Shown: positions 1 to 9,439, numbered from the stretch's first letter. The stretch is 64,000 bases of DNA from Candidatus Kuenenia stuttgartensis (GCA_945891385.1 CAMDDJ010000008.1:1-64000), one strand, 5' to 3'. The notes: generated from the sequence alone by a model not told the origin. Made by a program: numbers and translations.

Positions 1-2078
1 GGCGGGGCGTCGGCCGGCAGGCTGCAATCCACCGGCTCGACCGCCCGGCCGATGGACTCCATGATCGGCGCCAGGTGCACGCAGTCGGGGGCCACCTCCA
101 GCGTGGGATCGCACGTGGCCTGCACGGCGGCGTTCACCGCGCCGCAGCGAGTGTGGCCGAGCACCACCACCAGCTTCGCGCCAGCCACGGCGCAGGCGAA
201 CTCCATGCTCCCGAGCACCTCGATCGTCGCCACGTTGCCGGCCACCCGCACGCTGAAAATATCGCCCAATCCCATGTCGAAGAGCAGTTCCGCGGGTGAG
301 CGGGAGTCGATGCAGGAGAGCACGACGGCGATCGGATGCTGTCCCACCGCAGTGGCCACAACCTGCCGCCCCAGGTCGCGCTTGATCTGCTTGCCGGTGC
401 GAAACCGCTCGTTGCCCGCCCGCAGGTACTCGAAGGCCCGCTCCGGAGTGAGATCCTGCTGGAGCTCCCGGCTCGAGAAATCGATGAACTTGATGTCGTC
501 CTCGATCTCATACTTGGGTCGGAAGCCCTTGGTGCTGATCTGGACACCTCGGGCAGGGCCGATCGAGTCGCGGTATTCTCGGACGGTCTCCAGGATGTCG
601 GGATCGATGTAGACCGAGTTCGTGGCGTCGAGCAGAACATGCCGGCCCCGGGGCATCCCGTCGAGCACCCGGCGAAGCTCGGAGCGGTTTAGGAAGCTCA
701 CCTGATTGGCCAGTTCCACCCGGGTGACGTCGCCGGCCAGGTGGTGCTCCACCACCAGCCGCATCGGCCGCCGCTGGTTGCTCCAGAGGATGAAGCCGAG
801 GCTCACGATCAGGCCGATGACGATCCCCTGGAGCGGGTCGGTGAACACGATCGCCACGAGCGTGATCAGATACGGAATGAACTGATAGCGGCCGGCCCGC
901 AGCATCTCGGAGAACACCGCCGGGCTGGCCAACCGCAGGCCGGTGGCGATCAGGATCGCCGCCAGGCAGGCGAGTGGAATCTGGTTGATCAGGCGGGGAA
1001 AGAGCACGAGGGCGGCCGCAAGCAGCAGGCCGTGCACGATCGCTGCCCGCTTGCTGCGGGCGCCGGCATCGATGTTCACGCTCGACCGCACGATCTCGCA
1101 GGTCAGTGGCAGCCCGCCCAGCAGCCCCGACACGATATTGCCCACGCCCTGGGCGATCAGCTCGCGGTTCGGCGGCGTGGTGCGGCGAAGGTGGTCGAGT
1201 CGATCGACCGCCTCGGCCGTCAACAGAGCCTGAAGGGAAGCCACCAGCGCGATCGTGACTGCCGCGGAGTAGATCGTGGGATTGCCGAACTGGGAAAAGT
1301 CGGGCGTATGGAGGAAGGCCAGGATGCCACGAAAGGTCTCGGCGACCGGCAGTTGCACGCGGTGCGACGGCTCGATCGCCCAGGGGGCTCCGAGCGACTG
1401 CAGCACCATCACGGCAGCCACGCCCAGCCCGACCACGGCCAACGGCGCCGGAATCCCCGAAGCCCGGGCGATCCGCAGGCGGCTCCATCCCCAGATCAAG
1501 GCCAGCGACATGAGCCCGACCACGATCGCCCCGGGATGCAGGTCGCCGAGCAGTTCGAGGAGTTCTGAGAAGGTGTTCTCCCGGTCGGGCTGGAAGAACG
1601 ACATCTCTCCTTCGTAGTCGGTATCGTGGCCGAAGAGGTGGGGAATCTGCTTGAGGATCAGGATCACGCCGATCGCCGAGAGCAGCCCGCGGACCACGCT
1701 GGTGGGCACGAACGACTTGACGAAGCCTCCTTGCGCGAGCCCCAGCACGATCTGGATCATGCCGGCGGCCACCACCGCAAGCAGCAGCGCCTCGAACGAG
1801 CCGAGGGCGGCGATCTCAATCGCGACGACGGCCGTCAGCCCAGCGGCCGGTCCCGAGATCATCACCTGAGCGCCGCTCAGCCAGCCCACGACCAGGCCGG
1901 CCACGATGCCGGCGATCACCCCTGCGATCGGCTGGGCGTTGGAGGCCAGCGCGATGCCGAGGCAGAGCGGCAGCGACACGAGAAACGTGACCAGCCCCGC
2001 CATCAGGTCGGCCGGAAGGTGGCGGGGGTCGAATGGGGAGCGGGCGGCGATGCCAGCGTCAGAGGCGATGGGTCTCAT
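1..2078 (-). CDS. SulP-family anion/bicarbonate transporter fused to a beta-carbonic anhydrase (3' end cut by window edge)
   Basis: The N-terminal ~430 residues are a multi-pass SulP permease, opening with LPLCLGIALASNAQP. A short cytoplasmic STAS-like stretch follows, then a beta-carbonic anhydrase domain. Its zinc/catalytic residues are all present: Cys589, Asp591 and Arg593 in C-I-D-S-R, and His642 and Cys645 in H-T-R-C. At least 692 residues are encoded and the C-terminus runs off the left edge. Start chosen at the ATG ending at 2078, which opens directly into the SulP N-terminus; no strong Shine-Dalgarno is seen. Fused SulP-CA proteins are known and are thought to couple bicarbonate (or other anion) transport to CO2/HCO3- interconversion at the inner membrane. 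The neighbouring free carbonic anhydrase and dabBA support an inorganic-carbon role. The substrate could instead be sulfate. Confidence 0.9.
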   Translation of the reverse strand, partial: MRPIASDAGIAARSPFDPRHLPADLMAGLVTFLVSLPLCLGIALASNAQPIAGVIAGIVAGLVVGWLSGAQVMISGPAAGLTAVVAIEIAALGSFEALLLAVVAAGMIQIVLGLAQGGFVKSFVPTSVVRGLLSAIGVILILKQIPHLFGHDTDYEGEMSFFQPDRENTFSELLELLGDLHPGAIVVGLMSLALIWGWSRLRIARASGIPAPLAVVGLGVAAVMVLQSLGAPWAIEPSHRVQLPVAETFRGILAFLHTPDFSQFGNPTIYSAAVTIALVASLQALLTAEAVDRLDHLRRTTPPNRELIAQGVGNIVSGLLGGLPLTCEIVRSSVNIDAGARSKRAAIVHGLLLAAALVLFPRLINQIPLACLAAILIATGLRLASPAVFSEMLRAGRYQFIPYLITLVAIVFTDPLQGIVIGLIVSLGFILWSNQRRPMRLVVEHHLAGDVTRVELANQVSFLNRSELRRVLDGMPRGRHVLLDATNSVYIDPDILETVREYRDSIGPARGVQISTKGFRPKYEIEDDIKFIDFSSRELQQDLTPERAFEYLRAGNERFRTGKQIKRDLGRQVVATAVGQHPIAVVLSCIDSRSPAELLFDMGLGDIFSVRVAGNVATIEVLGSMEFACAVAGAKLVVVLGHTRCGAVNAAVQATCDPTLEVAPDCVHLAPIMESIGRAVEPVDCSLPADAP

Positions 2079-2202
2079 AAAAATGGATCCGAAGCAGCCG
2101 CGGGATGGAACGATGGAGCCGGCCTGGGCGGAAAACCGAAGCCTGCGGAAACGAACCCTTCCACGAGACGGACCGCGAAGACAGCTCCGCTCCGGCAGCC
2201 CC

Positions 2203-2862
2203 TCACGTCCGCCGACGGGCCGCTTTCTTCCGAGGCGGAGCCTTTCGAGGCGTGGCCCGTCCCTGATCCCGGCCGTCCACCAGAACCTGGATCGAGCCGT
2301 CCTCTACGCGGTAGAGCCAGCCGTGAATCCGCGGGAGCGTTCCCTTGGCGTGCATGTTGCGAATCAAGGCGAGGTTTTTGAGGTGCTTGATCTGGAGTTT
2401 GACATTCTCCTCGGTCAGCACGGCGAGCTTCTGCTCGCGGTTGAGTTTTCGCTCCTTGGCGATCCGATTGGCGGCCTCCTTGGCTCCGGTGGCGATGCAG
2501 AGCCAGTCGGCGATGTAGTTTTCATGCACGCCGTCTTCGATGGCGGCGATCCCACCGCAGCGGGTGTGGCCACAGACGATGATGTCTTCGATCTTGAGGT
2601 GCACCACGCCGTATTCGAGGATCGCCGAGATGTTCACGTCGTTGAAGGCGACGATGTTGGCGACGTTCCGGTGCACGAACATCGTGCCCGGCTTGGAGCC
2701 GGTCATCTGATGCTCGCTCACGCGGGAGTCAGAGCATCCGATCCAGAGCACCTTCGGAGTCTGCTTGGCGGCAATCGTGTGGTAGTAGTGCTCGTTGGGG
2801 GCGAATTCGCCCGATACAAACTGCTCGTTCCCGGCAATCAACTCGTCGATCACGCTTGCCAT
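2203..2862 (-). CDS. beta-class carbonic anhydrase
   Basis: A 219-residue cytoplasmic beta-carbonic anhydrase that reversibly hydrates CO2 to bicarbonate. The zinc ligands and dyad are intact: Cys43, Asp45 and Arg47 (C-S-D-S-R) and His99 and Cys102 (C-G-H-T-R-C-G-G). The C-terminus carries a basic tail (PRKAPPRKKAARRRT) not needed for catalysis. The ATG at 2862 is preferred over a longer upstream reading because GGGAGA lies 8 bases before it and the family N-terminus (IDELIAGNEQF) begins there. It lies ~125 bp upstream of the SulP-CA gene on the same strand, so co-transcription is plausible. Confidence 0.93.
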   Translation of the reverse strand: MASVIDELIAGNEQFVSGEFAPNEHYYHTIAAKQTPKVLWIGCSDSRVSEHQMTGSKPGTMFVHRNVANIVAFNDVNISAILEYGVVHLKIEDIIVCGHTRCGGIAAIEDGVHENYIADWLCIATGAKEAANRIAKERKLNREQKLAVLTEENVKLQIKHLKNLALIRNMHAKGTLPRIHGWLYRVEDGSIQVLVDGRDQGRATPRKAPPRKKAARRRT

Positions 2863-2893
2863 CGAGCACGTCTCCCTAAGGATGTGAATTGCA

Positions 2894-3262
2894 TCAGATG
2901 ATACCCACAAGGTCACCGACCGTGCGATGAGCCTCGATCGGATGCCGCAGGGGCACATTCGTCTGCACGCGATAGTGGTTTTGCCGGCCGACCCGCTCCC
3001 GCTCGATCACCCCCGCCTCCTCGAGGTCGGCGATGATCCGTTGCACCGCCCGCTCCGTGATCCCAACCCGCGAGGCCACAGCCCGGAGCACGAGTGAGGG
3101 ATTCTGGGCCAGCACGATCAACACGTGGGAGTGGTTCGTGAGGAAGGTCCAGCGGGCCGCGGGGGCTGAGGGAAGGGTCGCTGGCAGCCGGCGGCGGGGC
3201 AGGCCGACGGCGGACCGAGGGGCGGAGCGAGCGGCCGAGGGACGGCGGAGCTTCTTGGCCAT
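2894..3262 (-). CDS. small winged-helix transcriptional regulator (MarR/ArsR-like)
   Basis: A 122-residue protein with a basic, low-complexity first ~35 residues and then a winged helix-turn-helix. The recognition region is [19 protein letters not shown], followed by a wing ([16 protein letters not shown]). It starts 247 bp from dabB, which is divergent, and ends 31 bp before the carbonic anhydrase gene. That placement makes it the obvious candidate regulator of the inorganic-carbon genes. No effector or metal-binding cluster is evident, so the signal cannot be read from sequence. The function is a family-level inference. Confidence 0.75.
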   Translation of the reverse strand: MAKKLRRPSAARSAPRSAVGLPRRRLPATLPSAPAARWTFLTNHSHVLIVLAQNPSLVLRAVASRVGITERAVQRIIADLEEAGVIERERVGRQNHYRVQTNVPLRHPIEAHRTVGDLVGII

Positions 3263-3426
3263 ACGGGGGAACTTCCTGACGGGCCGACCGGGCCCTCAGG
3301 CGCAGGCTTCGACCCGGAAAGAAAGCATAGCACAGCCCTGGGAAGCCGCCGGCAGGGCGGGAGGCCGCCGCCGCTGCGGCTCAAGACCGCAGGCCATACA
3401 GCCGACAACCTTTTCACGCTCTGCTA

Positions 3427-3455
3427 TTGACGAACTGCGTGTCGTGTTTTACGAT
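3427..3455 (+). promoter_or_regulatory. sigma70-like promoter for dabBA
   Basis: TTGACG at 3427-3432 and TACGAT at 3450-3455 are separated by exactly 17 bp. Transcription would begin near 3462, about 47 bases before the dabB start. The rest of the 247-bp divergent region (3263-3509) shows no other clear element. Confidence 0.6.
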
Positions 3456-3509
3456 TCGTGCTTAGATGGTCGGCCCAGTCCCCGTAGCCCACCCAGCCCG
3501 GAGTCCGCC

Positions 3510-5120
3510 ATGCTCGTCACCGCCCTCGTGCTCCTGGCCGCGGCCCCGCCGCTCGCCCTGCTGGCCGTTGCCGCCGTGCCCACCTCTTTCGCCAACCGTC
3601 ATCCGGTCGGCTTTCGTACCGCCGTCACGAGCCTCGCCGCGGCCACCCTGGGGGCGGCGATCGCCGCGGCAGCCCTGCTGCCGTTCACCGGCCCGGTCGA
3701 CCGGGCCATCCTGTCCGCCCCGGCCCCCCTGCCCTTCAACCTCGGGATCTACTTTGACCCCCTATCGGCGGTGATGAATCTGCTCATTGCCACGGTTGGG
3801 CTCGTGATCGCCCGATTCTCGATCCGGGGACTCGACGGGGAACCGGGCCAGGGCCGATTCTTCAAGTGGCTGGGCTTCACGATCGGCAGCGTGCTCGCGC
3901 TGGTCGTGGCCCGCAACCTCCTGATGCTCACCGCCGCCTGGATGCTGACGAGCCTGGGGTTGCACCAACTCCTGCTTCAATACTCCGACCGCCCCTGGGC
4001 CGTGTGGGCGGCCCGGAAGAAGTTTCTGATCAGTCGCATCGGCGATCTGTTTCTGATCGCGGCGGTCGGCCTCACCCTCTGGTGCTTCGGTACCGCCGAC
4101 TATTCGGCCATCTTCAGCCGGGCGGAGGCGCTGGCTGCCGACGGCAGCCTCGGCTGGTGGGGCACGGCCCTCGGCCTCTGTTTCGTGCTCGGGGCGATGA
4201 CAAAGTCGGCCCAGGTGCCCTTCCACAGCTGGCTGCCCGACACGATGGAGGCCCCGACGCCCGTCTCGGCCCTGATGCACGCGGGAATCATCAATGCCGG
4301 TGGCTTCCTTGTGATCCGGCTGAGCCCGCTGGTGTCGCTCTCCCACTTGTCTCTCGACATTCTTGCGGCGGTGGGAGCGGCCACGGCCCTGTTCGGCGGG
4401 CTCGTGATGCTCACCCAGACGAGCATCAAGCGGGCTTTGGCGTTTTCCACGATCGCGCAGATGGGCTTCATGATGCTCCAGTGTGGCCTCGGCGCGTTCT
4501 CAGCCGCCCTGCTCCACATCGTGGCCCATTCCGCCTACAAGGCCCACGCCTTCCTGGCGTCGGGCAGCGTGCTCGACGCAGCGGCCCGGCTGAAGACCGA
4601 CGCCCAGCCTGCAGTCCGGGGCGGACTGGCCCTGGCGTTGCTGCCGGTCGCGGGGCTCGTGGCCGCGGCGATCTGCCTCGTGGCCTTTGCCCTGGCGGGC
4701 ATCGACCCCGCCCGGAAGCCGGGCATGGTCGTGCTCGGTCCGGTGCTGACGATGGCCCTGGCCACGCTCCTGTGGCAGGGATTTGTCAGCGGGCGAATCC
4801 GGATTGCCGCGGGTAGTCTCGTCGCGGCGGCAGGCGTGGCGGTCGCCTATGTGCTCGGCGTGGCTGGCTTCGACTCGCTGCTGGCCGCGTCGAGCGTGGC
4901 CCGGTCGCTCCCCCCGGCGTCGACCATCGATCTGCTCGTGGCGGGGCTTGTGGTGGTGGGCTTCCTCGCGGTGTTCGCGATTCAGGCGGCGAGCCAGGTT
5001 GTGACGCGGCTGCCCGCCATCCGGGCGCTCCATGTCCATGCAGCCAACGGCTTCTACCTCGATGTCCCGGCCCGGCAGGTGACCGCCCGCGTCTGGGGGC
5101 TCACCACGCCAGTGCCCTGA
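3510..5120 (+). CDS. dabB: DabB-type NuoL-like membrane subunit of the DAC/DAB inorganic-carbon accumulation complex
   Basis: A 536-residue polytopic protein of the NuoL/Mrp antiporter superfamily. The core proton-channel region is clear (TKSAQVPFHSWLPDTMEAP, then PVSALMHAGIINAGG). The closest role is DabB, the cation-channel partner of DabA in the two-protein complex that drives CO2 hydration and bicarbonate accumulation using the ion gradient. An orphan complex I subunit L is the alternative, but no other nuo gene is present and dabA follows 59 bp downstream. The start at 3510 is preceded by CGGAG at 6-base spacing. An upstream in-frame extension to 3033 is antisense to the regulator and lacks membrane character, so it is excluded. 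Confidence 0.9.
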   Translation: MLVTALVLLAAAPPLALLAVAAVPTSFANRHPVGFRTAVTSLAAATLGAAIAAAALLPFTGPVDRAILSAPAPLPFNLGIYFDPLSAVMNLLIATVGLVIARFSIRGLDGEPGQGRFFKWLGFTIGSVLALVVARNLLMLTAAWMLTSLGLHQLLLQYSDRPWAVWAARKKFLISRIGDLFLIAAVGLTLWCFGTADYSAIFSRAEALAADGSLGWWGTALGLCFVLGAMTKSAQVPFHSWLPDTMEAPTPVSALMHAGIINAGGFLVIRLSPLVSLSHLSLDILAAVGAATALFGGLVMLTQTSIKRALAFSTIAQMGFMMLQCGLGAFSAALLHIVAHSAYKAHAFLASGSVLDAAARLKTDAQPAVRGGLALALLPVAGLVAAAICLVAFALAGIDPARKPGMVVLGPVLTMALATLLWQGFVSGRIRIAAGSLVAAAGVAVAYVLGVAGFDSLLAASSVARSLPPASTIDLLVAGLVVVGFLAVFAIQAASQVVTRLPAIRALHVHAANGFYLDVPARQVTARVWGLTTPVP

Positions 5121-5179
5121 CGTCGCAGCGTTCGCCACACCCAACCCTGATCATCCGCTCGGCCCGAGGAGTTCCTGCC

Positions 5180-7903
5180 ATGTCTTCCCACGCACCCGGT
5201 CCCGCGATCGCATCGCCCACGGCCCTGCGGCATCCCGTCGCCACGCCCGCCCAGCTGGAGCAGGTCACCGCCGCGATCAATTCCGTCACAGAATTGATTC
5301 CGCCGCTCTGGCCGCTCGAGGACTACGTGGCCGTGAATCCCTTCCTCGGGCTCGCACCGCGGCGGTTTCTCGACGCTCGCCAACTGCTGCGGGATGTTCG
5401 CGACTGCGAGCTTCTGCTTCCCGCTACCCACTACCACGACCTGTTCGACCGAGGCGAGATCACGGCGGCCGACGTGGAGCGGGCGCTGCGGCAGTGCGTC
5501 GAGGCCTATCCCGAACTCTACGCCGGGTCGCGGCCGCAGACGTTCGTGCACCGGCTCGTCGAGGCAGCGGTGGCCGAGCGGATGCGGGGACCGGCCGGAG
5601 CCGGCAAGGCATCCGAGCGGCGGTACCACACGGTCAGCGAGGCGGTGGACCGGCAGCTCGGCAGCAGCTGGTCGAGCCATGTGATCACCGACATCTCGCG
5701 GCACTGCGGCCTCCACTACGACCGGGGCCAGGCCGCCTGGGCCAGCCCCTGGAAGCATCTGCCGCTCTACGAGGCCTGGCGGGAGGCGTTTCGGATCAGC
5801 CGGCGGATGGACATGCTGGGCCTGAAGGGCTTTCGGCAGTTCGTGGCCGGGCTGCCCGCGGAGCCCGATCAGGCGGTGGCCTCGCTTTTGGGCCGGCTGG
5901 CCGTGCCGGCCGGCCATCAGCGGCCGTTCCTGTTCTGCGAACTCTCGTCGGTGGCCGGTTGGGCCTCGTTCCTGCGGTATCGGCTCTGGCATGCCACGCT
6001 CACCGACGGCTCCACGATCGACGAGCATCTCGTGGGGCTGATGGCAATCCGGCTGGCCTACGATGCGGCGCTCGCAGCCACCTACCCCGACGTGGTCGCC
6101 GCGAAGGGCAGTCTCTATCCGGCGGATGGTCCAGCGGCGGGCGAAGTCGAGCCTTCCGCGGCGGTGCTGGCTCGGTATCTGTTTCAGGTGGCGGCGGAGG
6201 TGGCCTACCGGCGCCGGCTCTGCCGCGGGCTCGTGGACGGTGGCAGTGCCGGGCCGGCGGATTCCGCCCATCAGACGATCTCAACCTCAACACCCGCGGC
6301 AGGTAGTGCCAGGGGGGCTCCGGCGGTGGCCGGCGAGCAGGATGCTGCCGGCCCCGCCCTCCCCCAACCCGCCGCCACGAAGACGCTCCAGATGGTGTTC
6401 TGCATCGACGTGCGGTCGGAGGTGTTTCGGCGGAAGCTCGAGGCGGTCAGTGACGAGATCGAGACCTTCGGCTTCGCCGGCTTCTTCGGGATGCCGCTGG
6501 AGTTCGTGCCGCTCGGCGCGGCCCACGGGCCGGCCCAGTGTCCGGTCTTGCTGGCCCCGGGGTTTCGGGTGGCCGAACAGGTGGGCAGCAACTCCGCCGC
6601 CACGGCCAAGGCGGCCGCAGCCCGCCGGGTCGAGCGGCTCGGCCGCAAGGTGTGGAAGAGTTTCCAGACATCGGCCACGAGCTGCTTCTCGTTCGTCGAG
6701 ACGCTCGGCCTGGCCTATCTGCCCAAGCTCATCACCGACTCGCTCGGCTGGACGCGGCCAGTGCGGTCAGCCGCTGCCGACGGCGTGCCGGCGCGGCTGC
6801 GAAGCGCCGTGGGGCCCGACGTGCATGCGGCGGGCCTCGATGGAGTGACCTTCGAAAAGCGGCTCGACCTCGCCACGGGGATGCTCCGTAACCTCGGCCT
6901 GGTCGAAGACTTCGCTCGGATCGTGGCGATCTGCGGCCATGCCTCGGCGATGGTCAACAACCCTTATCGCGCCGGTTACGACTGCGGTGCCTGCGGCGGC
7001 CACTCGGGGGAGCCGAATGCCAGGGTGGCTGCGGCAATCCTCAACGACAAGGCCGTGCGGCAGGGGCTGGCCGAGCGGGGCATCGTGATTCCGGCCGACA
7101 CCTGGTTCGTGCCGGCGGTGCATGTGACCACGACCGACGAGATCTGGTTCCTCGATGCGGCAGGGATGCCCGAGGCACACGCAGCGACCTTTCCGATCGT
7201 GGAGCGGTGGATGGCCGCCGCCGGCGCCGCAACCCGCCAGGAGCGAAGCCGCCGGCTGGGGCCCCAGGTGCCGGGCCTCGAGTCGATCGATTCGATGACG
7301 GCGGCGAACGTGACGGCGCTCGCCGAGGCCGACGTGCTGCGGCGGAGCCACGACTGGTCGGAGGTACGGCCCGAGTGGGGACTGGCGGGCAACGCCGCCT
7401 TCATCATCGCGCCGCGGTCCCGTTCGACCGGGCTCGATCTCGGCGGCCGCACCTTCATGCACAGCTACGACCACTCCCGCGACCCGGAGGGCTCCGTGCT
7501 CGAGCTGATCATGACCGCGCCGATGATCGTCACGAGCTGGATCAACCTGCAGTACTACGCCTCGGCGGTCGACAACCGGGCCTTTGGCAGCGGCAACAAG
7601 CTGATCCACAACGTGACGGGCCAGCTCGGCGTGCTGCTCGGCAACGGCGGCGACCTGATGACCGGCCTGCCCTGGCAGGCGGTCTCGAACGGCCGGGAGC
7701 TCGTGCATGAGCCGCTGCGGCTGACGGTGGTGATCGAGGCTGGCCGGCCGGCGGTCGAGCGAATCATCGCGAAGCACCGGATGGTGGCCGACCTGCTGGA
7801 GAACGGCTGGCTCACGCTGCTCGTGCGGGAGGGCGACGAGTTTCACCGCTGGACGGCCGACGGCCAGTGGCTCGGCGAGCCCCCCCGATCCCTGGCGGTG
7901 TGA
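5180..7903 (+). CDS. dabA: DabA (DUF2309), zinc-dependent carbonic-anhydrase-like subunit of the DAC/DAB complex
   Basis: A 907-residue soluble DUF2309 protein. The zinc ligands known from DabA line up: Cys408 and Asp410 in VFCIDVRSE, His587 in ICGHAS, and Cys602 in YDCGACGGHSG. The 15-residue His-to-Cys spacing matches the family. The conserved NNPYRAGYDCGACGGH block is complete. DabA is proposed to hydrate CO2 vectorially when coupled to DabB, trapping bicarbonate in the cytoplasm. A ~60-residue Ala/Pro-rich insert (about 350-400) precedes the first ligand. The gene ends 18 bp from a convergent transporter gene. Confidence 0.95.
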   Translation: MSSHAPGPAIASPTALRHPVATPAQLEQVTAAINSVTELIPPLWPLEDYVAVNPFLGLAPRRFLDARQLLRDVRDCELLLPATHYHDLFDRGEITAADVERALRQCVEAYPELYAGSRPQTFVHRLVEAAVAERMRGPAGAGKASERRYHTVSEAVDRQLGSSWSSHVITDISRHCGLHYDRGQAAWASPWKHLPLYEAWREAFRISRRMDMLGLKGFRQFVAGLPAEPDQAVASLLGRLAVPAGHQRPFLFCELSSVAGWASFLRYRLWHATLTDGSTIDEHLVGLMAIRLAYDAALAATYPDVVAAKGSLYPADGPAAGEVEPSAAVLARYLFQVAAEVAYRRRLCRGLVDGGSAGPADSAHQTISTSTPAAGSARGAPAVAGEQDAAGPALPQPAATKTLQMVFCIDVRSEVFRRKLEAVSDEIETFGFAGFFGMPLEFVPLGAAHGPAQCPVLLAPGFRVAEQVGSNSAATAKAAAARRVERLGRKVWKSFQTSATSCFSFVETLGLAYLPKLITDSLGWTRPVRSAAADGVPARLRSAVGPDVHAAGLDGVTFEKRLDLATGMLRNLGLVEDFARIVAICGHASAMVNNPYRAGYDCGACGGHSGEPNARVAAAILNDKAVRQGLAERGIVIPADTWFVPAVHVTTTDEIWFLDAAGMPEAHAATFPIVERWMAAAGAATRQERSRRLGPQVPGLESIDSMTAANVTALAEADVLRRSHDWSEVRPEWGLAGNAAFIIAPRSRSTGLDLGGRTFMHSYDHSRDPEGSVLELIMTAPMIVTSWINLQYYASAVDNRAFGSGNKLIHNVTGQLGVLLGNGGDLMTGLPWQAVSNGRELVHEPLRLTVVIEAGRPAVERIIAKHRMVADLLENGWLTLLVREGDEFHRWTADGQWLGEPPRSLAV

Positions 7904-7921
7904 GTCCTGCGGCCCTCGTCG

Positions 7922-9439
7922 TCAGCCGGCCAGGGCGGCGGCAAGCCGGTCGCAGGCGGTCCACAGGCCCACGACGAGGAAGCCCGCAGCGGAGAGCCAG
8001 AGCAGGAGGTCCCAGGCCCGGGAAGGCGCGAGCCGCGGATCGGCGTCGGCGTGCCGAAACCAGAGCACGGCCACGGCCAGGGCAGCGAGCATGATCGCCT
8101 GGGCCACGCCGCTGGCGAGCACCATCGCCACCGGGGCGTCGATCACGAGCGCGAGCAGGCCGGCCAGGAGCACCCAGGCCGCGGAGAGCCGCCGCGTGAA
8201 CCGGCCGCGGGCAGCGGCAGCGGGCGAGCCGGGCGGCCCGCCCTGCGGCGCGAGGCCCTGCATCGCCAGGCCGTCAGCCATCATCCGGGCATTGCCGGCG
8301 GCGGCCACGAAGAACGTGGAATAGAGCACCGCGAAGGCGCCCCAGCGGAAGACGGTGCTCGCCCAGTCGCCAAACACCGGGGCGTACATCGCCCCGAGGG
8401 TGCGGACCATCTCGCTGCCGGCGGGCACGAGGCCAAGCCGGCCGAGCGTGGCGGCGCCGAGCAGGTAGAAGGCCACGGTCACGAGCGTGTAGACGAGCAT
8501 CGAGCCCCAGGCGTCGAGCTGCATCACGGCCAGCCAGCCGCGGGCCCGGCGGGCCCAGGCAGGTGAGTCGTCCCGCGGGCCCACCGCCCGGCCGTAGCCC
8601 TTCTCCAGGCACCAGTAGGGATAGATCATCAGTTCGCTCGCCCCCACGCCGATGATCCCGAAGGCGGCCAGGCCCACGGCCAGAGGCGAGCGACCCTCGG
8701 AAGCCGGTGGAATCGAGGGCACGAGGCCGCTCGCGAGTTCGCTCGCCGAGATCGCCCAGGCGGCGTTTCGCTGGAGGAGCGCGAGGGCCAGGAGCGTGAC
8801 GGCCGTGAAGACCGCCACGAGCACCACCGAGATTCGCTCGATCGCGGCGTAGCGGCCCACGAGCAGGAGGCCGGCCGTGACCACCGCTGCGATCACGGTC
8901 CAGGCGGTGGCGTCGTACGGTCGAGGCAGCGCGGCCGCGGTGGCTTCGAGGCTGGCTACGGTGTTTGGAGCGGCCGCCGCGATCCGGGCCGCGGCGATCT
9001 CGTCGTGGGCTGAGTTCCACGCGCGGCCGGCCGTCGAGATGGGCACGGCCGCGGCCAGCGACTGGGCCACGCCTGCCACGATCCCGCCCTGCTGCAACAG
9101 GATCAGCACCGTCATCACGGCCCAGCCCCACCAGATCCAGTTGCGGCCGGCCAGCCGCGGGCCGGGCACGCGGTCGAAGGCCTCGAGCGGGGTGCGGCCC
9201 CAGGTAAGGGTGTTGCGGCCGATCTCGATCTGGGCAGCCACCTTCACCCCGCAGCCGATCAGGATCAGCCAGAGCAGGGCGAAGCCGGCCGTGGCTCCGA
9301 CGGCAGTGGTGGCGATCAACTCGCCCGAGCCGACGATCGAACTGGCGAGAATGATCCCCGGGCCCAGGTGGGCGAGTTGTGCCGCGAGTGACCGCGGCGG
9401 TTCCTGAGGCCTCGGGGCGGAGCCGGGGGACGTGACCAT
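7922..9439 (-). CDS. Nramp-related multi-pass transporter lacking the DPGN motif
   Basis: A 505-residue inner-membrane protein with about eleven hydrophobic segments. TM1 reads GPGIILASSIVGSGELIATT, in the position and context of the Nramp TM1 helix. The metal-binding Asp-Pro-Gly-Asn is replaced by Gly-Ser-Gly-Glu. Canonical Nramp proteins move Mn2+/Fe2+ with protons. Divergent members without DPGN have other or unknown substrates, so metal transport should not be assumed. The gene is convergent with dabA and separated from it by only 18 bp. A link to carbonic anhydrase metal supply is possible but speculative. Confidence 0.75.
   Translation of the reverse strand: MVTSPGSAPRPQEPPRSLAAQLAHLGPGIILASSIVGSGELIATTAVGATAGFALLWLILIGCGVKVAAQIEIGRNTLTWGRTPLEAFDRVPGPRLAGRNWIWWGWAVMTVLILLQQGGIVAGVAQSLAAAVPISTAGRAWNSAHDEIAAARIAAAAPNTVASLEATAAALPRPYDATAWTVIAAVVTAGLLLVGRYAAIERISVVLVAVFTAVTLLALALLQRNAAWAISASELASGLVPSIPPASEGRSPLAVGLAAFGIIGVGASELMIYPYWCLEKGYGRAVGPRDDSPAWARRARGWLAVMQLDAWGSMLVYTLVTVAFYLLGAATLGRLGLVPAGSEMVRTLGAMYAPVFGDWASTVFRWGAFAVLYSTFFVAAAGNARMMADGLAMQGLAPQGGPPGSPAAAARGRFTRRLSAAWVLLAGLLALVIDAPVAMVLASGVAQAIMLAALAVAVLWFRHADADPRLAPSRAWDLLLWLSAAGFLVVGLWTACDRLAAALAG

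Noticed and set aside
741-1568. Long plus-strand frames opposite SulP-CA
   Set aside because: They are His/Arg/Gln-rich translations of the antisense strand, a usual artefact of GC-rich DNA.
3033-3509. In-frame upstream extension of dabB giving a 695-residue protein
   Set aside because: The extra part is antisense to the regulator gene, lacks membrane or family character, and the downstream ATG has a promoter and ribosome-binding site.
3510-5120. Orphan complex I subunit L or Mrp antiporter
   Set aside because: No other nuo or mrp gene is present and dabA follows directly, so DabB fits better.
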